DNA of 64,000 bases. Source: Tamarix chinensis. Lineage: Eukaryota > Streptophyta > Magnoliopsida > Caryophyllales > Tamaricaceae. Shown here in pieces: positions 1 to 12,822 of the stretch (position 1 is its first letter; the number at the start of each line of letters is the position of its first letter). The stretch spans positions 108,864,688-108,928,687 of the forward strand of contig CM060175.1 of NCBI GenBank assembly GCA_030549775.1, in the 5' to 3' direction. The notes beneath the pieces are model-generated. The model did no database searches and was not told the origin of the DNA. It saw only the letters and a program-made list of their open reading frames with translations. Made by a program: the position numbers and the translations under genes.

Positions 1-565
1 CGCGAGCGAGACGGGTGGACCGGCCGAAGAAAGAAGGAGTCGGCCCGGTCGGGAGAGAAAGAAGAGAAGGGAGGAGGGCGCCCGGCTCGCACGGGAGAAG
101 AAGAAAAAAAAGAGCTAGGTCAGGCCCAAGCGCCGAGGAGGGGGAGAGGGCAGGCCGGCTGGCCGGCGGCCCAAGGAAGGAAAAAGAAAAAGAAAGAAAA
201 AGGGAGGAGAAGGAAAAAGGGAAAAAGGGAAAGGAAAAAAAATAAAATTGTTTTAATTAAAATAATTTAATTTATAAATAATAAGGCAAAATATTTGTGG
301 GTAATAAATTTATTTAACAATTTAATTAAATTACAAGGATTTAAAAGGGATAATTTTAGTAAAATAATAATTTGAAAAATTATTTAAATAATAAGAGTAT
401 GATAAAATAACAAAGTATTTATTTTAATTTATTAAAATATTTATACCAAATTTCATAAACTCAAAAATCCATAAAACAATTAAATTAAAAATATTTAAAA
501 TCTAATTTATCCAAAATAAAATTTATTTATTAAAATATAGGGTTTTAAAAATCCGGGGGATTACA
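1..565 (+). mobile_element. Terminal part of a giant LTR-like element, truncated by window edge
   Basis: The stretch begins in a purine-rich, GC-rich tract (about 1-240), passes into AT-rich DNA and ends at 565 with GGGGGATTACA. The complete element at 48523-53759 has the same order at its right end: a G/A-rich tract, AT-rich DNA, then GGGGGATTACA. The orientation is therefore that of the 48523 copy. The base after the end opens ATCTG (566-570), the expected target duplication, whose partner lies outside the window. The 76-codon open frame at 15-245 is a by-product of the purine-rich tract, not a credible gene. Confidence 0.75.
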
Positions 566-599
566 ATCTGTCAAATAAAAAAAATATTATGTTAGTCAT

Positions 600-1079
600 T
601 CATATAATATTGAAATAGAAAAAATCTTCATTAAACTTAGCGCTCACCGATATGTAGTGACTCATATCTTGTAAGAAAAATATAGTGACTTCATTTTTAG
701 GACCTTGAATTCCGTTCATAGCCACTAAAGGTAAGAATGAGCTGCATGCATTCAATGAGTAATATGTGAACAACACATAGTAACGGGTTGCAATGACATT
801 ACCAATATCAGGCATTTCCATCCAGTGTGTCATCGGAGCTGGCCCTTTCCAGTGGGCAATAGTATTAAGAACTTGATCAATGCTTTCATATACAAATACA
901 TTCTCGTACAACTGTCGTCTCGCCAATATCTCGTGATATAAATCGGTACGAATCTGAACCCACCGTTCTTCATCTCCTAATATAATAGAAGCCAATGCTC
1001 TGAAACCACAATTCTCATCTCCTAAAATATTACACCAGCTACTAATATAAGGAACTATATGTTGATTCATCTGAGTCAC
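600..1079 (-). pseudogene. OTU-like cysteine protease module of the MULE
   Basis: This 159-residue frame is the C-terminal module of the MULE. It starts near the signature ILGDENCGFRA, where DGNC is usual; the candidate catalytic cysteine is kept but the glycine is glutamate. Further family features are a W-x-IR-x-L segment, WMEMPDIGNVIATRY, and a late candidate histidine in MSHYISVS. OTU domains fused to MULE transposases are a known plant arrangement, so this is not a host deubiquitinase gene. Whether it still folds cannot be told. The reading frame itself is uninterrupted, which contrasts with the transposase upstream. Confidence 0.8.
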
Positions 1080-3429
1080 GTATGGAAATTGAAATTGGCC
1101 TGATGACAGAAATGTTGATTGTCGTCCTCGACCCCGACGTTGAGTTGATCAAGGACCACTACAAAATTGTTGTTCTGTATACTCCCAACTAGATTGTTCC
1201 CTTCTGGTGGAGTTCCTTGGGCGACCCCTATGTTGTCATACTGGTGGCTCGTGGAGAGGTGTTCTCTGGGGAACTGCAATGTTAAATATCTCTCTGGCCA
1301 ACTGATTCTGTATTTCCGGTGGTTGGCGCATAACAGATTCCATAGAAATATAGAGTAAATGAGATGCAACTTCTAATGGTTCTTGGGGTCTCGGTGGAGT
1401 AATCGGTCCATCTATGTTGAGTTTCTTCCAAAACGGATGAATAGCCAACAGAGGGATTGACATGTAGTTATGAATGTATGTTTTAATCTCATGCATACAT
1501 GGTATCCCGTGCGTACGACGCATGTAACATCCGCATAAATCATCATCCGTACGTACATAATCAAAACTATGACACCCGTTGTTCACCAACTCCATTGCAT
1601 ATAAAGAAACATGACCCTTCAAACTGGCATAAAGGACACTTGTAGCAAAATGAGAAGTATTGAACCGAGACCTCTCCAGCGATGCTTTTATCTCATCAAG
1701 TTATAATTCCAGGAACACGTGCATTTGTTTGTGCACTGTATTAAAGCTGCCCCATGATGTCTCCAGAAATCTCTTTAAAGATCCATGAGCACCTTCAACC
1801 CTGTTCATAATTTTTTTTTCAGTATTTGACTTTATCAACATAAAAGAAGCTAAATCAGCTATACTAAGCGATAAAATATAAATCATACCTATTCGTTGTA
1901 AGCTGATGGATATGAAACACGTCACCAAAGAATGCAGGAACAATTTTATGTTTGTATGGTTGTAACCAATTCGTCTTTAGATACGAAATTAGGCTCAACA
2001 TGCTTCTGTAATCTTCCTCCATTAACAACATCCGTTCCTCGTATGTTTGTTCGTCCGTAGCATCTATCAAATTTTTTCATCGTTACATAAAACCACGTGT
2101 GAACGATGAACGACTTTAGAGTTTCTTACACCTTTCCTCCACATTCTTATTCACATGAAACCTACATAATAAATGTTTTGAAGTAGGAAAAATATGTTCG
2201 ACAGTTGAAATAAGAGCAAGTTCTCGATCGGTAATAATGGTGGTTGGAAGCATATATGGATCCATTAAGCTCTTCAATCTCTCAAGTACCCAAAAATAAT
2301 TTTCCTTCTTCTCAGATGACATGCATGCACATGCAACGTTGAAATTCAATTGTGTTGGTGTTAGTCTGACAACTTCAAGTAAGGACATTCCATATCTATT
2401 TGTCTTATACGTGCAATCCATTTGCAAAACAAAAGGAAATGCACGTAAAATGTTAACAGATACGGGATGTGCGAACAGATGTTCACTTATTACGTTTGAT
2501 TGCGACTCACTTCGATGCCACTGAAAATAATGATTCTCAACCAACATACTCATAACATGCTGTAACATTGTTTGATCGCTCATTTCTTCGGACCTAAACT
2601 TTTGTCGAACATTATAAATATGCATTCTCATACTTGCATTTCCTTCGTTCAAATTATTTTTGAAGAAGTGATATGATTTGTCATGGCTTTACGTAAGTTG
2701 TGATAAGTTCATTAACAAATAGAACTTCATTTTCTGTCAACTTACCACGAACAACATGTCCTTGGTCATAATTAGTCTATTCGTGATTGTGTATTCCGTT
2801 CCTAACTACCACTTGTCATCCACTGTTATTATTTTCAACACTAATAATAAAAAAAGGACAATTATTTTTTTTAGAACATGTATTACGTGCACATTCGGTA
2901 TCTGTTGGTCTAGTATGAACATACATTCCACTTCGTTCACATCTTATCGAGACTCTACCCGCTCCTATATCATTTCCTTTTTTAGAACCTTTGATAATCA
3001 AAATCATCTTATGAGTTCTACCCATTTTCTTAACCCATGTCACAAGTTCATCTCGATCCGAAAATATTTGATCCGTTACAAAAAATCTATGATAATTTTG
3101 AGTCGTAAAAGATGTATTCTCCATATCCTGAAAAAAAGAGTTTACCATAATAATATAATAAAAAAAACTATTAATTTCATCTAACTAAATTTGTCGCCAC
3201 AATTTATAATACTAAAAAAAATATTTTACCTCTTCGTCGAAGTTGTAATTAATATTGGGAGAATCCATTTGTATATCTTCTAGCTTGTTGGTATTGTAAA
3301 TCTATCATTGTAGTACGATGATGGGGTTCTAACCCCATCTTCGTAGTTCATCGGACTTTCGAACTCATCGTACCCTATCGAAGTTTCAAATTCTTCGTAG
3401 TTTAAAGAACTTCCAAATTCATTATTCAT
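600..3429 (-). pseudogene. Decayed Mutator-like (MULE) transposase with C-terminal OTU protease module
   Basis: Fragments in several frames line up in the order of a plant MULE transposase. The N-terminal part (2816-3148, plus a possible start at 3427-3429) has CERSGMY and CSKKNNCPF, typical of the MULE/FAR1-like zinc-binding region. The catalytic core (2116-2652) has MDCTYKTNRY and IITDRELALI, carrying the first two DDE acids. The segment with NRVEGAHGSLKRFL (about 1760-1810) supplies the expected third acid. A SWIM-type zinc finger, CGCYMRRTHGIPCMHE, lies in 1236-1622. The C-terminal part (600-1079) has the OTU-like DENCGFRA motif. Breaks include an in-frame stop just after LEL near 1703 and frame shifts near 1076-1236 and 1864-1943. 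The element is dead as an autonomous transposase. No terminal inverted repeats were identified. Confidence 0.88.
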
Positions 3430-3839
3430 TTTGAGTGTTTAACAAATATTGAAAAATTTTATCTCAACATTCAACTAACAATTCCTACTGTATAGAATAG
3501 AAATAATGAGTTAAAGAATAGAAATGATAAGTTGTTCGTTTATATATAAGGATTCGCGCATAAACTACAATAATTATACACGCATCTGAATCGCATATAA
3601 ACTACAATAATTATACACATGCCTACGCTTCTGACAATTTTTTTTTTCTGTTCCCAATTTCACGAGAACCACATACCATCCTACAATAATTTGATTTAAA
3701 AATATTTGCAACAGTAAATTTATTCTACGTACAGAATCTGGCCATATCCCATCGATCAGTCTTACCAAAGCCACAACAATTTTCTATCCCCACCAGTATA
3801 TGTAAACTTATTTTATATAAAGTAATGGGTCATGACTCC

Positions 3840-5060
3840 ACTACTATCGGCCAAACATGCCGAAACACCAAGGAGATCGATAATATATGATTCATTGTCA
3901 AGCAAATATTTTTTTGTCAGAAGTAGGCATTATTTTACTGTTTTAAATCTTTTCGAATCAGATGATAGTATACAGTTTTTGTTATTTGAAAAACAAATCT
4001 TTACTCGATGGAAAACAAATTTTGTCCTAACCTCCATACATATGTTTTCTATCGATATATTTTTGTATAAATTTAATTCAATAAGATTTAAAATACTAAA
4101 ATAATGGCTACTTCTGAGAAAAACTTCTTTGTTTGATAATAAATCATATATTACTGATTTAAAAATATTCATTAGTATATATAATTTATATATTTTAGAT
4201 ATATTTATAATAGATATTGATTAAAATTATTTTTATTTACAAATAATTAAATTAGTTAAGATTTAGCATCGGTATTTTTAATCGATGGGAATGTAACAAA
4301 TTTTATCGATATAATTTCATTTAAAGGCTACTTTTGAAAAACTCAAAATTTTTAATATAAAATTTATATATAATATAGATCTAGATCATGACATTTTTTC
4401 AATTATAGATAAAAATTATATTATAAAATTTTATTACATTATTTATAATTTAAAAAAAAAAGTAGTTCAGTAATTATTGTCGATATAAGTAATTATTGAC
4501 GATGGAGGCAACTATTGATGATGGAGATGAAACAAAGAGGCGGGGTAGGGTCGGTAATTATTGCCGATTGATGTTATGTTCGGCGAAGAATGCTGAAGAT
4601 GTGGAGAATGTTACTTTTGTTAATTTATTGATATGGTAAGTAATTAATATTTTTGTTTTAATATTTTTTTTTCTATTTCTATAATATGCATAAATTTATA
4701 AGTTTAATTAAAGTTATTTATTAAATTTTTTTATTTAATTGTAAATATGTTAATTTAAATTTTTGTACAAAATATTTATATTATAGATCTAAATTATAAT
4801 TTTTTTAATTATAAATAAAAATTATTTTAAAATTTTTGTATCGAATGAAAAGAAATAAGGGAGTTTGGCCAAAATAAAAAAAAAATTTGGAGGCATCGGC
4901 ATTTTTTATCGATGACCTAGTAATATTTGGCTAAAATTGCCAAAGATGGTGGGCTGTTTCGGCTGAAATTACCATAGGTAATGGTTCAGCTTCGATAAAA
5001 TTTACCGATCACCTGTACTCGATTCGTCAAAAATACCAGTACTAAAATTACTTTCAGAAA
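3840..5060. repeat. Repeat region with foldback arms and CGATG-rich motifs
   Basis: An imperfect inverted repeat has arms of about 82 bp at 3882-3963 and 4071-4152, separated by about 110 bp. Both arms read AATATATGATT then similar text through CAGAAGTAG. The next kilobase repeats short words such as ATCGGCATTTTT, ATCGGTATTTTT and ATTATTGACGATGG. This looks like the subterminal repeat zone of a non-autonomous DNA transposon, perhaps CACTA-like or a MITE, but no clean termini or target duplication were found. The open frames here on both strands are translations of the palindrome. Confidence 0.5.
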
Positions 5061-5570
5061 TTATTTTCCACTTTAATATTAATTTTCCATATAACAATAC
5101 CCTACATTTATTATACTGTAGAACGACGAGAGCTTAGAGTATACAGACCCTCGTCCTGCTACACTCAGAACCCTTTCCACCAGCGCGCCACTTCAATATT
5201 ACTCCACACCGCGTACATCATAAGATTCTACTTGGGCTTGTAGGGCTTTAACCCTTGGGGAGCCCTTCCAGAAATTCTCAACGGCCTGGGCCAAACCCAA
5301 GCCGAAGAGGGGATTTGGAAATAGTTTTCAACCAGCAATTGACGCGCCTCGGTTAGAACCTCACTAGCTGCGTCATTGCCCCAAGCGCAAAGATGGTGAA
5401 GCAGGAATTTTCTCTTGGTTTTTATTGTACTCTCCTTTGCATCTTTTTTTTATTCTACCGATGTGGGATGATTCTTAATATTATCCTCTTTATTATGGAC
5501 GATAACCTTCATATACCGACAAAGTGACCGATCGCATCAGCCACAGTTTCCGCTTCTCACTCTCTCGTTC
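5061..5570. other. Spacer upstream of the bL31 gene
   Basis: No gene was recognised. Composition rises from very AT-rich to near balanced, and the stretch probably includes the promoter of the gene whose coding exon is at 8429. No convincing TATA box could be tied to a transcription start. Confidence 0.3.
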
Positions 5571-8425
5571 TAAGCTTACTCTGTCCATAATCGAATTTTG
5601 TGCGACAGTCACAACACAAAGCATAAAGGTTCGTCGTTCTACATGTTTGCAGTCTCATCTCTCAATTGAACTTTCTGAATTATTGTTCTGATATTGCTAG
5701 CTAGGTTTTCATTACTTGCGGAGATTATGTAATTAACAAGTGTTTTAATTCTTTCTTCACATTTGCGGCTCTACGTGAAAACATTTGAGTCTGTGTGTAC
5801 TTCTTGGTTCTTTTTGTTTTGTTTTATCTGTTTGTTTATCTTATGCACGCCAAGTGTTCGATATTTGCTTCTGAATGATGTTATGGGTGTATTACAATAT
5901 TACTGTAGGATTAGTATAGGCTACCTTTTTTCCTGGATTTAATTGAGAATACTATAGGCTATTTTTTTCCTCATTGGCATTATATATATGTTTTTCTCTC
6001 ATATTGAGGCTGCTTATCGATCATGTTCAAGCTGCGTTCGTCTAATGCCACCTCACGGTGCTTCGAAACTGGCGGTTTATCATTTTCTTAGTTTACAATA
6101 TCCAATATCTTAGTATCAATGATGCAACCTGTTCGAATATTTGGTGAAACTCCTTTATTGTTTAAGAAGAGAGTTCAATTTATTAATGGGACCTGGAATT
6201 ACACTTGTTTCTTTTCGGTAGGCTTTGTGGTGATTCGTGCTAATTTTCTGGATGTATGCAACCTTTACATGAACCTGTTACTTCTGTTCCCCAAAGCTAT
6301 GAAAAGCAGGACACTGGGTGCTTGGATAATTGATGATGGTATTGTTCCTTTTCTTTTCTCCCATGACAGTTTGAAGGCTGAAGCATTCCTTCATGGTTTG
6401 TCTTAGATATTGTCTTGTTCTGATCATCATCCGAGCATTGTATATTTTCTTTTACTACCAAACATTTTCAATAATGCCTAGTGTGCTTACTCGTTGGTAT
6501 CTCTTTAGATCAATACGCTGCCTCTTGCTTCCCACTTGAGCCTTCCGAGGAAGATAATATCAGTGTTGGTCGGTGAATGATGTAGAATGAGTCCTTGCTT
6601 TAGGGTGTCTTAACTTTTAATGCCTTGCAATTGTCTTGGTTTCCTTGCCTTAAAATGGTGGAACAGTTATTTTGGGATAGGTTTCTGATTGTAGAAACTA
6701 TTAAGCACCATACTGCATCAGTGTGCTAAAACTCAGTTGGCTAGTTTTGATATGCTACTTTCTATTGGGTTTGGGTTATGAGTCATAGCTCTGTCACCAT
6801 TTTTTTCTATATATTGGCAGAAATTTGTTGTTCTAGTGGTATGCTTGTGCAGCTATTAGTCTCTTCTGAGCAAACTGTTATGGTGGTAGAAGAATAGTGG
6901 AAATGTTTTCTTTCCGGTTCAGTGAGGATAGTCACATTTTTAACAAACATGTTGTATTCAAAGCAATAAAAAGCATTTCCCTTGAGCGAGTTCGTCTTAC
7001 AGGGTTCTAACAATGCTGGCACATCATTACTTACCATCATGCCGTTAGTACTCAATAGGTATATGGTATCAGGGGTTACACCAGTGGCACTTCCATAAAT
7101 AAATCAAAATTCCTTCAAAAGATTGTAGTATGTGGCAATCTGTGGTGGCATTAATGTAAATAAAAACACGTTCTTTTTATTTGCTTAGAATTTATAAATT
7201 AAATTATCTTTAATTTGGGCTATCTAAAAAATTATATCATATAAATTAATACTCATATTGCTTTACTATTGAGTTAAAAAAATTATTATGTAAGATAGTT
7301 GTTTCTATGTTTTACTATAGTTATTATTATATTTCATTATAGTTGCTATCATATTTTACTATTATTACCGTTATGTTTCACTGTAGTTGCATTTACATTT
7401 CACCACAATTGCCTTTATATTTCACCATAGTTGTGATTATATTTCATCACTGTAAGCTGTATATTTTTGGAGAAAACTAACTTGTGACATTTCATCATAG
7501 TTTTATTTTTTTATTTTTTATGTTTCACTGGTGTTTTCTCTAATGTTTCACCACCGTTGAGGTGATCTTTCACTAGAATTGTAGTAATGTTTCATCAGCT
7601 GTTTGAGGACTATTATTAGTAATGTTTCACCGTTATTTTTCTCTTTCAATATTATTATAATATAATTTTTCACCCATAAAATTATTATTAATGTTTTACT
7701 ATTTCACCATTGTTGTACTGACCTTTTACTTTTATTTTCTCATCTTTCATCGTTGTTATTTAGTGATATTAATATTACACCACTGTTTTTGTGGTGCTTC
7801 ACCACTATTGCATCAACCTTTCACAATAATTTTAGAAATGTTTCACCCATTGTTACTCGTATATTTCACCATTTTGGTGTTGATGTCCATCACATGTACG
7901 TTCTACCATTGTTATACTTATGTTACACTGTGTTATTTTTCATTATCGGTATGAATCTTTATTTATAGAGAAAAATCTTAAAATTATTATGCTATATATA
8001 TTTTTTTTTCTTTTTTTAGCAACTCAAATTGAAACTAAACTAGTTTTAAAGAAATCTATAGGAAAAAAAAAAGATGATTTGGCATTAAGAGTTGCATACT
8101 GTAACTGTGTTCCTTCTATTTACAATAAACTTACTTTAATTTGTAATATTACCACCGGATGCATCATGAGCATGGTGTACCAGGTGATACAGTAGTATTT
8201 GCCATCATCAAATTCGTCACCTTCATTCCTGGCCTTAGTTCTTCATTTTGGTATTATTAATTATTACGTATCACTAATACCGTCTCTGAGTTATTTTAAT
8301 AGAAACCCATGATGTCTGTGGTTGAACAGAAGTCTGAAATGTTTATGAGTTACCTCTTTAACAAAATTTATCTTTGGATGCTCTAAGCTGTTCAAATAAT
8401 GCACTCTATTATTCTCCATTTCCAG
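5571..8425 (+). other. Probable 5' UTR exon and long 5' intron of the bL31 gene
   Basis: A CT-rich leader (about 5550-5630) is followed by a possible donor in AAAGGTTCGT near 5629. The acceptor ending at 8425 abuts the coding exon. The roughly 2.8-kb intron would hold no coding sequence; its open frames (for example 6119-6406) resemble nothing known. Exon edges on the left are an inference from splice-like sequence and need transcript data. Confidence 0.4.
7290..7960. repeat. Degenerate TTTCACC minisatellite in the bL31 5' intron
   Basis: About 670 bp repeats a word of roughly 20-35 bp around ATGTTTCACCATAGTTG with many variants (TTTCATC, TTTCACT, TTTCACCACTG). The tract is T-rich on the plus strand. 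Units are too diverged to count exactly by eye. It produces several overlapping low-complexity open frames that are not genes. Confidence 0.65.
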
Positions 8426-8428
8426 GAG

Positions 8429-8635
8429 ATGAAGAAAGGATTGCACCCACAGATGCAATGGATATCTTATGTTACCCAGAGTGGCAGACTGATGAATATC
8501 ATGATGACCAAAATTCACCAAACTGGTAAAGTTTATCACTTCAGAGCAAAACGCCAGATGGCTCAAAGTCTTGGACAAGTTGCCAAGTTTAACCGTCGTT
8601 ATGGAGAGAAGACGGAGGAAGCTTCAGAAAAATAA
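8429..8635 (+). CDS. Ribosomal protein bL31 (probably mitochondrial)
   Basis: The 68-residue product begins MKKGLHPQ, the classic bL31 start (compare MKKDIHP in bacteria), and has the family's closing AKFNRRYG motif followed by a short acidic/lysine tail. It is a structural protein of the large subunit of an organellar ribosome. The zinc-binding cysteines of C+ bL31 are absent, so it is the C- type. Mitochondria are inferred because no plastid transit peptide is present and plant mitochondrial bL31 has this form. The ATG sits 4 nt after a pyrimidine-rich acceptor (CTCCATTTCCAG, ending 8425), so upstream exons would be untranslated. The longer in-frame start at 8399 lies in the intron and is rejected. 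AATAAA near 8837 fits the 3' UTR. Confidence 0.85.
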   Translation: MKKGLHPQMQWISYVTQSGRLMNIMMTKIHQTGKVYHFRAKRQMAQSLGQVAKFNRRYGEKTEEASEK

Positions 8636-8850
8636 GCATTATTTGAATATCATTGCGTAGGAAAGGCCGAAGATGTGTGGTGGTAGTGTTATTATGGGGT
8701 TTATTTGAACCTGCGGAGACTATTTAATAATTTGTTTAGTACTTACGGTGACGGATATCATGATATTATTACTGAATTGGCAATTTTCCAGATGTCTTGA
8801 ATTTTTAGTGAACATATTTGGTGCTTTACTTAAATGAATAAACGATGATG

Positions 8851-9660
8851 TTTTGTTTTGTCCTTGAAGTTGTAGATTTGAGAGTTGAAGACTGCATCCA
8901 TTAAAACCCATTCCTTGACATTGCGTCAGTTTTTACTTGAATCCCCTTTTTCGGGCCAATTGCACTTCAAAATCCTTCTTAGGCACCCACCCTTAAATGA
9001 GTGGCTATGTATACATCCTCCCAGAAGAGCTCAGGGTGAATGGAAGGAAATTAAAACTAGGACATGGATAAAACTATGAGTAGAGACTGACCTAACCGTT
9101 TTTGTCCCTGATATGCTTCCTCAAAAACTTGCTAGTGCTAGTAGGCAAATTTTCATCACTAAATAATAGTGCACCTGCTTGATAATATTGGCGCAGAGGT
9201 CATCCTCTTTACAGCCGGCAGGCTGAGCTGACGAGTTCTCTTCATGAGGAGGATATGTTGGCACGCTGCAATAATTTTTTCACCCTCCATCATAGCGAGA
9301 AACAAACCCAAGCTGAAAGGAGATAGAAGGAAACGGTCCAATAGGGAGAAGAGAGGATGAAGAGAGAGCTCAAGCCCTCCTGCTCCTTTCCGTCTACATT
9401 GTTGCGTATACTGTATCTCATCGGCAAGGAGTTTGATTCTTTAATTTCGTTCCCCGAAGCAAGAGTTACCCAGGCCACTACCATCTTCTTTGTGCTAGTG
9501 TTGCCATAGCCATATATCTTCTTTCACAGTTAAATTTTTCTGTGTTTCCGTACAAGGCTGTACAATTATTGCTCTTTGTTTTATGTGTACCGTGAGCTAA
9601 TAATGATATTTGATAATGTATCTTATTTGAAATAAATTTATGTTCATTGATAATTTTACA
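8851..9660. other. Unassigned intergenic stretch
   Basis: Base composition is near balanced at 9100-9560, unlike the AT-rich DNA that follows. Minus-strand frames at 9159-9341, 9290-9484 and 9478-9663 do not form a recognisable protein. It may be a decayed gene or an old mobile element. Confidence 0.25.
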
Positions 9661-10054
9661 CATTTTTTTTATATTTTAGTAAAATACATTCTTATAATAT
9701 ATGTTTTTACTTGTCTATAGATTTAATTTTCATATCATATAGTAATTATTATTAATAATAAATAATCATAATAATAATAATTATTAATATTAATATCAAT
9801 AATTAATCATTAGTCTTAATTAATAATAATAATTATTATTATAATTAATAATAATATCAATAATTAGTCAATAATATTATTAATAATTCATAATAATAAT
9901 AATTAATATTAATATTAATATTAATGATGAGCAATTGATATTAACAATCATAATAATATTAATAACTAATAAATAATAATTAACAATATTTGGAAATCAA
10001 TAATTTATAATTTATAATTAATACCAAATAATAGTATTAATAATAATTAATAAT
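9661..10054. repeat. AT-rich low-complexity spacer
   Basis: The tract is almost pure TAATAAT/TTAATATT-type sequence. It is the left flank of the LINE below. Similar AT-rich DNA resumes at 19895, on the LINE's right side, consistent with one tract split by the insertion. Confidence 0.6.
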
Positions 10055-11759
10055 TAACAAGCATTGTGGGTTTCCTCCGTCTCTTACACACTCGATTCCA
10101 TGACAACGAAGAAGTCGCCTTCTCCTCAAAAGAATTCTACGACCGTGAATGCATCCTCCTTGTCATCTTCAATCTGGCAAGACATGTTACTTTTGTAACA
10201 TCTTAAAATTTACTATCGAAAAGTTTTATTTTTAACGAAAGAGTAATATCAAAATAGTTGAGTGTTATCGTCACCGTACTGGATATAAGTCTGGCTTACC
10301 ATACCATATTATCGTTACATCGAATACAAGGAAAAATAGTTAACACTTAAAGTATGATAAAAAAAGAAGAAGAATAATAATATAACTTTTTATAAATATT
10401 ATAAGATTTTTAAGATTAATTCCAAGTACAATATCAAAAATACATAAAAGGAATACATTAGGAATGAATAGTTCTAGAAGGCATCTAGACTAAAAATGAT
10501 AATCGGATAATATGACTCTACCCCCGACCTTGATACATGAGAATCACTCATCCACAAATAAAGCATTGTATGAAAAAAAAATCATTCAAAGGGTCTTCAT
10601 AGACCTACACAAAAATATCTAGGACGTTTACTTGTAGGAATGTGATGCATAAGAGATCCAACTTGGGTTATACTAGGAAGTGGCGTCTAATCAAGATTAG
10701 ATCAACCAAAAATTAAGAGTAGAATGGGAAGAGATTTGAGAAGAGAAAATTGATTTTTGGTAACTCCTTGAATCAATACTTACAAGAGCCACCTAAGGTT
10801 TAAACACTTAGGATAAATCTTGGAAGATTTTTGCTAAACTTCAAACTCTTACACTAGAGTTGAAGGTTGAGGACTCTCAGTTTTGAGAGAAGAAATGTGC
10901 AGCCAAAAACAAGTTGATCTCTCTTTCATTCTTTTCTTTGCACTTATAGTCATAGATAGAGTTCAGGATTAAAGGTTACAATTTATCCAAATAATATAAG
11001 TGATTTGAGCTAAAATAAATAAAAGAAACTACCTAATATACCACCTTATGTCACTTGGCCATGAGTTGTTTCTCCATGCTGATTTCGAAATGGTTGGGCT
11101 CTTCTTCATTTGTCCAATTCATGTAGCTACCACTTGATTCATAAGGAAAGATACAAGAGTCATTTTAATCTTGTAAGGTACAAAAAGAAGTAAAGAATAT
11201 CTTCTAGCCTTCTTTGTTCTTCCCAAGTGCTGAAAATGACTTGTCATGTGGCTTGAGAGAGACTTGTGGTTTGTTTTGTGTGGCTATTGTATGTGCAGAT
11301 TGGGCTGCTTTTTGGAGATATTTTTGGAGCTAAAATAATATAATAAAATGAGCTAAAAAGGGTGAGAAAATGTGGACAAAATGTGGCTAAAAAAGGTGGG
11401 AATTTTATTATGTGGAGGTGATAAAAGTTGACAAGGCTCGCATAGCTTTCTTGTCTTGCATGACTATTTTTCTTAGGAGTGATTAATTTATCTAAGTGAG
11501 GAGAGTTTTGTGACTCTCAAACTTAATAAAATTAAGGGTAAGAGTGTGATCATTAGATGAGGATGCTCCAACATCAGAATGAGTAGCACTCATGAAAATG
11601 ATGATTAGTAAGCTACGTATCGAGTAAGTTGGCAATATAGCCAAAACAATGTTACATAAAAGAATAAACATACATGTGTGTTGACATAAAGCAATGCAAG
11701 GTAAAAACCATTTCCAAAACCCATTATTAGATGTAAACAAGATCCATACTTTTATTTAC

Positions 11760-12240
11760 ATTGAGTTCTAGGACCTTACTATTCTTAATTCTTTAGAACG
11801 GACTGAAGCACCTTTTAAGACAGAACATACCTAAGCCACTATTATCATCCAATAGAATGAACCCAATATATAATAGGGAAACACACTCCTAACTAATATT
11901 CTTAAACCGGTGGAACAATCTGAAGCACCTCTCAGGATAAAACACACCTAAGCCACTATTATTGTTTGGTGGAACAAACATACCACCTCGGTCTTAACTC
12001 ACATAATCTTTCACTTTAAGTGATTACTGTATTATCCATTAATACTTATCTCAGAATCATATTTTCATTCATGTTGAGTTTAGGGCATATCACTATTCTT
12101 AATATGGTGAAACAGACTGTTGCACCTCTCAAGGCAAAATGCTCCTGAGCCACTATTATCGTTTGGCGGAACAGACACACAATACCTTGGTTTGACTCAT
12201 ATAATCTTTCACTTTAAGTGATTATCATTTTATTCATTAG
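11760..12240. repeat. CACTATTAT/GGTGGAAC internal tandem repeats
   Basis: Three or more degenerate units pair CCACTATTAT with (T)GGTGGAAC and GGCAAAACGC-like text, ending in TCTTTCACTTTAAGTGATTA. Equivalent blocks occur at 46260-46940 and 49200-49640 in the other giant elements. Confidence 0.65.
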
Positions 12241-12749
12241 TTGTTTATAAAAAGAACATAATGAAGACTCATGTAGATATGCACAACACATAATTAAAAT
12301 ACGTAAAACACAACCACATGATTGTTGGGGTATTTTTTAAGAAAAATATCTATAATTCCCTTAAGAATCCCAAATTTCACAAGGTGAGCATAACTTCTCC
12401 TTTTATTATACTTATGCTACTCATCATTGCCCTAAATATTCCAAGTATCACATTTAGCATATATAAACTCTATTCCCCTTTTGAAATCGCCAAATTCCAT
12501 ATTCAACCCTTATTAACTAAAATACCTTTTTTTTATGAAAAGCCTCAAAATCTCACATTAGGTAACCTGTATCTTAATCAACCATTATTTGATCATATTA
12601 ATTATGAAATAATATATAACACCCTCAGAATTTTTCATGCCATGATTATTTTCCATATTATTATCAAATGACCATAATGTCCATACAATAGCTAAAATAT
12701 TCATATTTTCACAAAGACCTTATGAGTCTCACTATTAATGAATTTCAAA

Positions 12750-12752
<3 letters not shown>

Positions 12753-12822
<70 letters not shown>
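12753..12822. repeat. (TA)n microsatellite
   Basis: About 70 bp of TA dinucleotides with a single G interruption at 12811, inside the degraded LTR-like element. Confidence 0.95.

Noticed and set aside
3832..4172. Two similar peptides on opposite strands as genes
   Set aside because: They mirror each other because the DNA is an inverted repeat; no domain or codon bias.
6119..6406. 95-residue frame in the bL31 intron
   Set aside because: No recognisable family and it sits in the inferred 5' intron.
8399..8428. Earlier ATG for bL31 giving ten extra residues
   Set aside because: It lies upstream of a good acceptor at 8424-8425, in intron sequence; the family starts at MKKGLHP.
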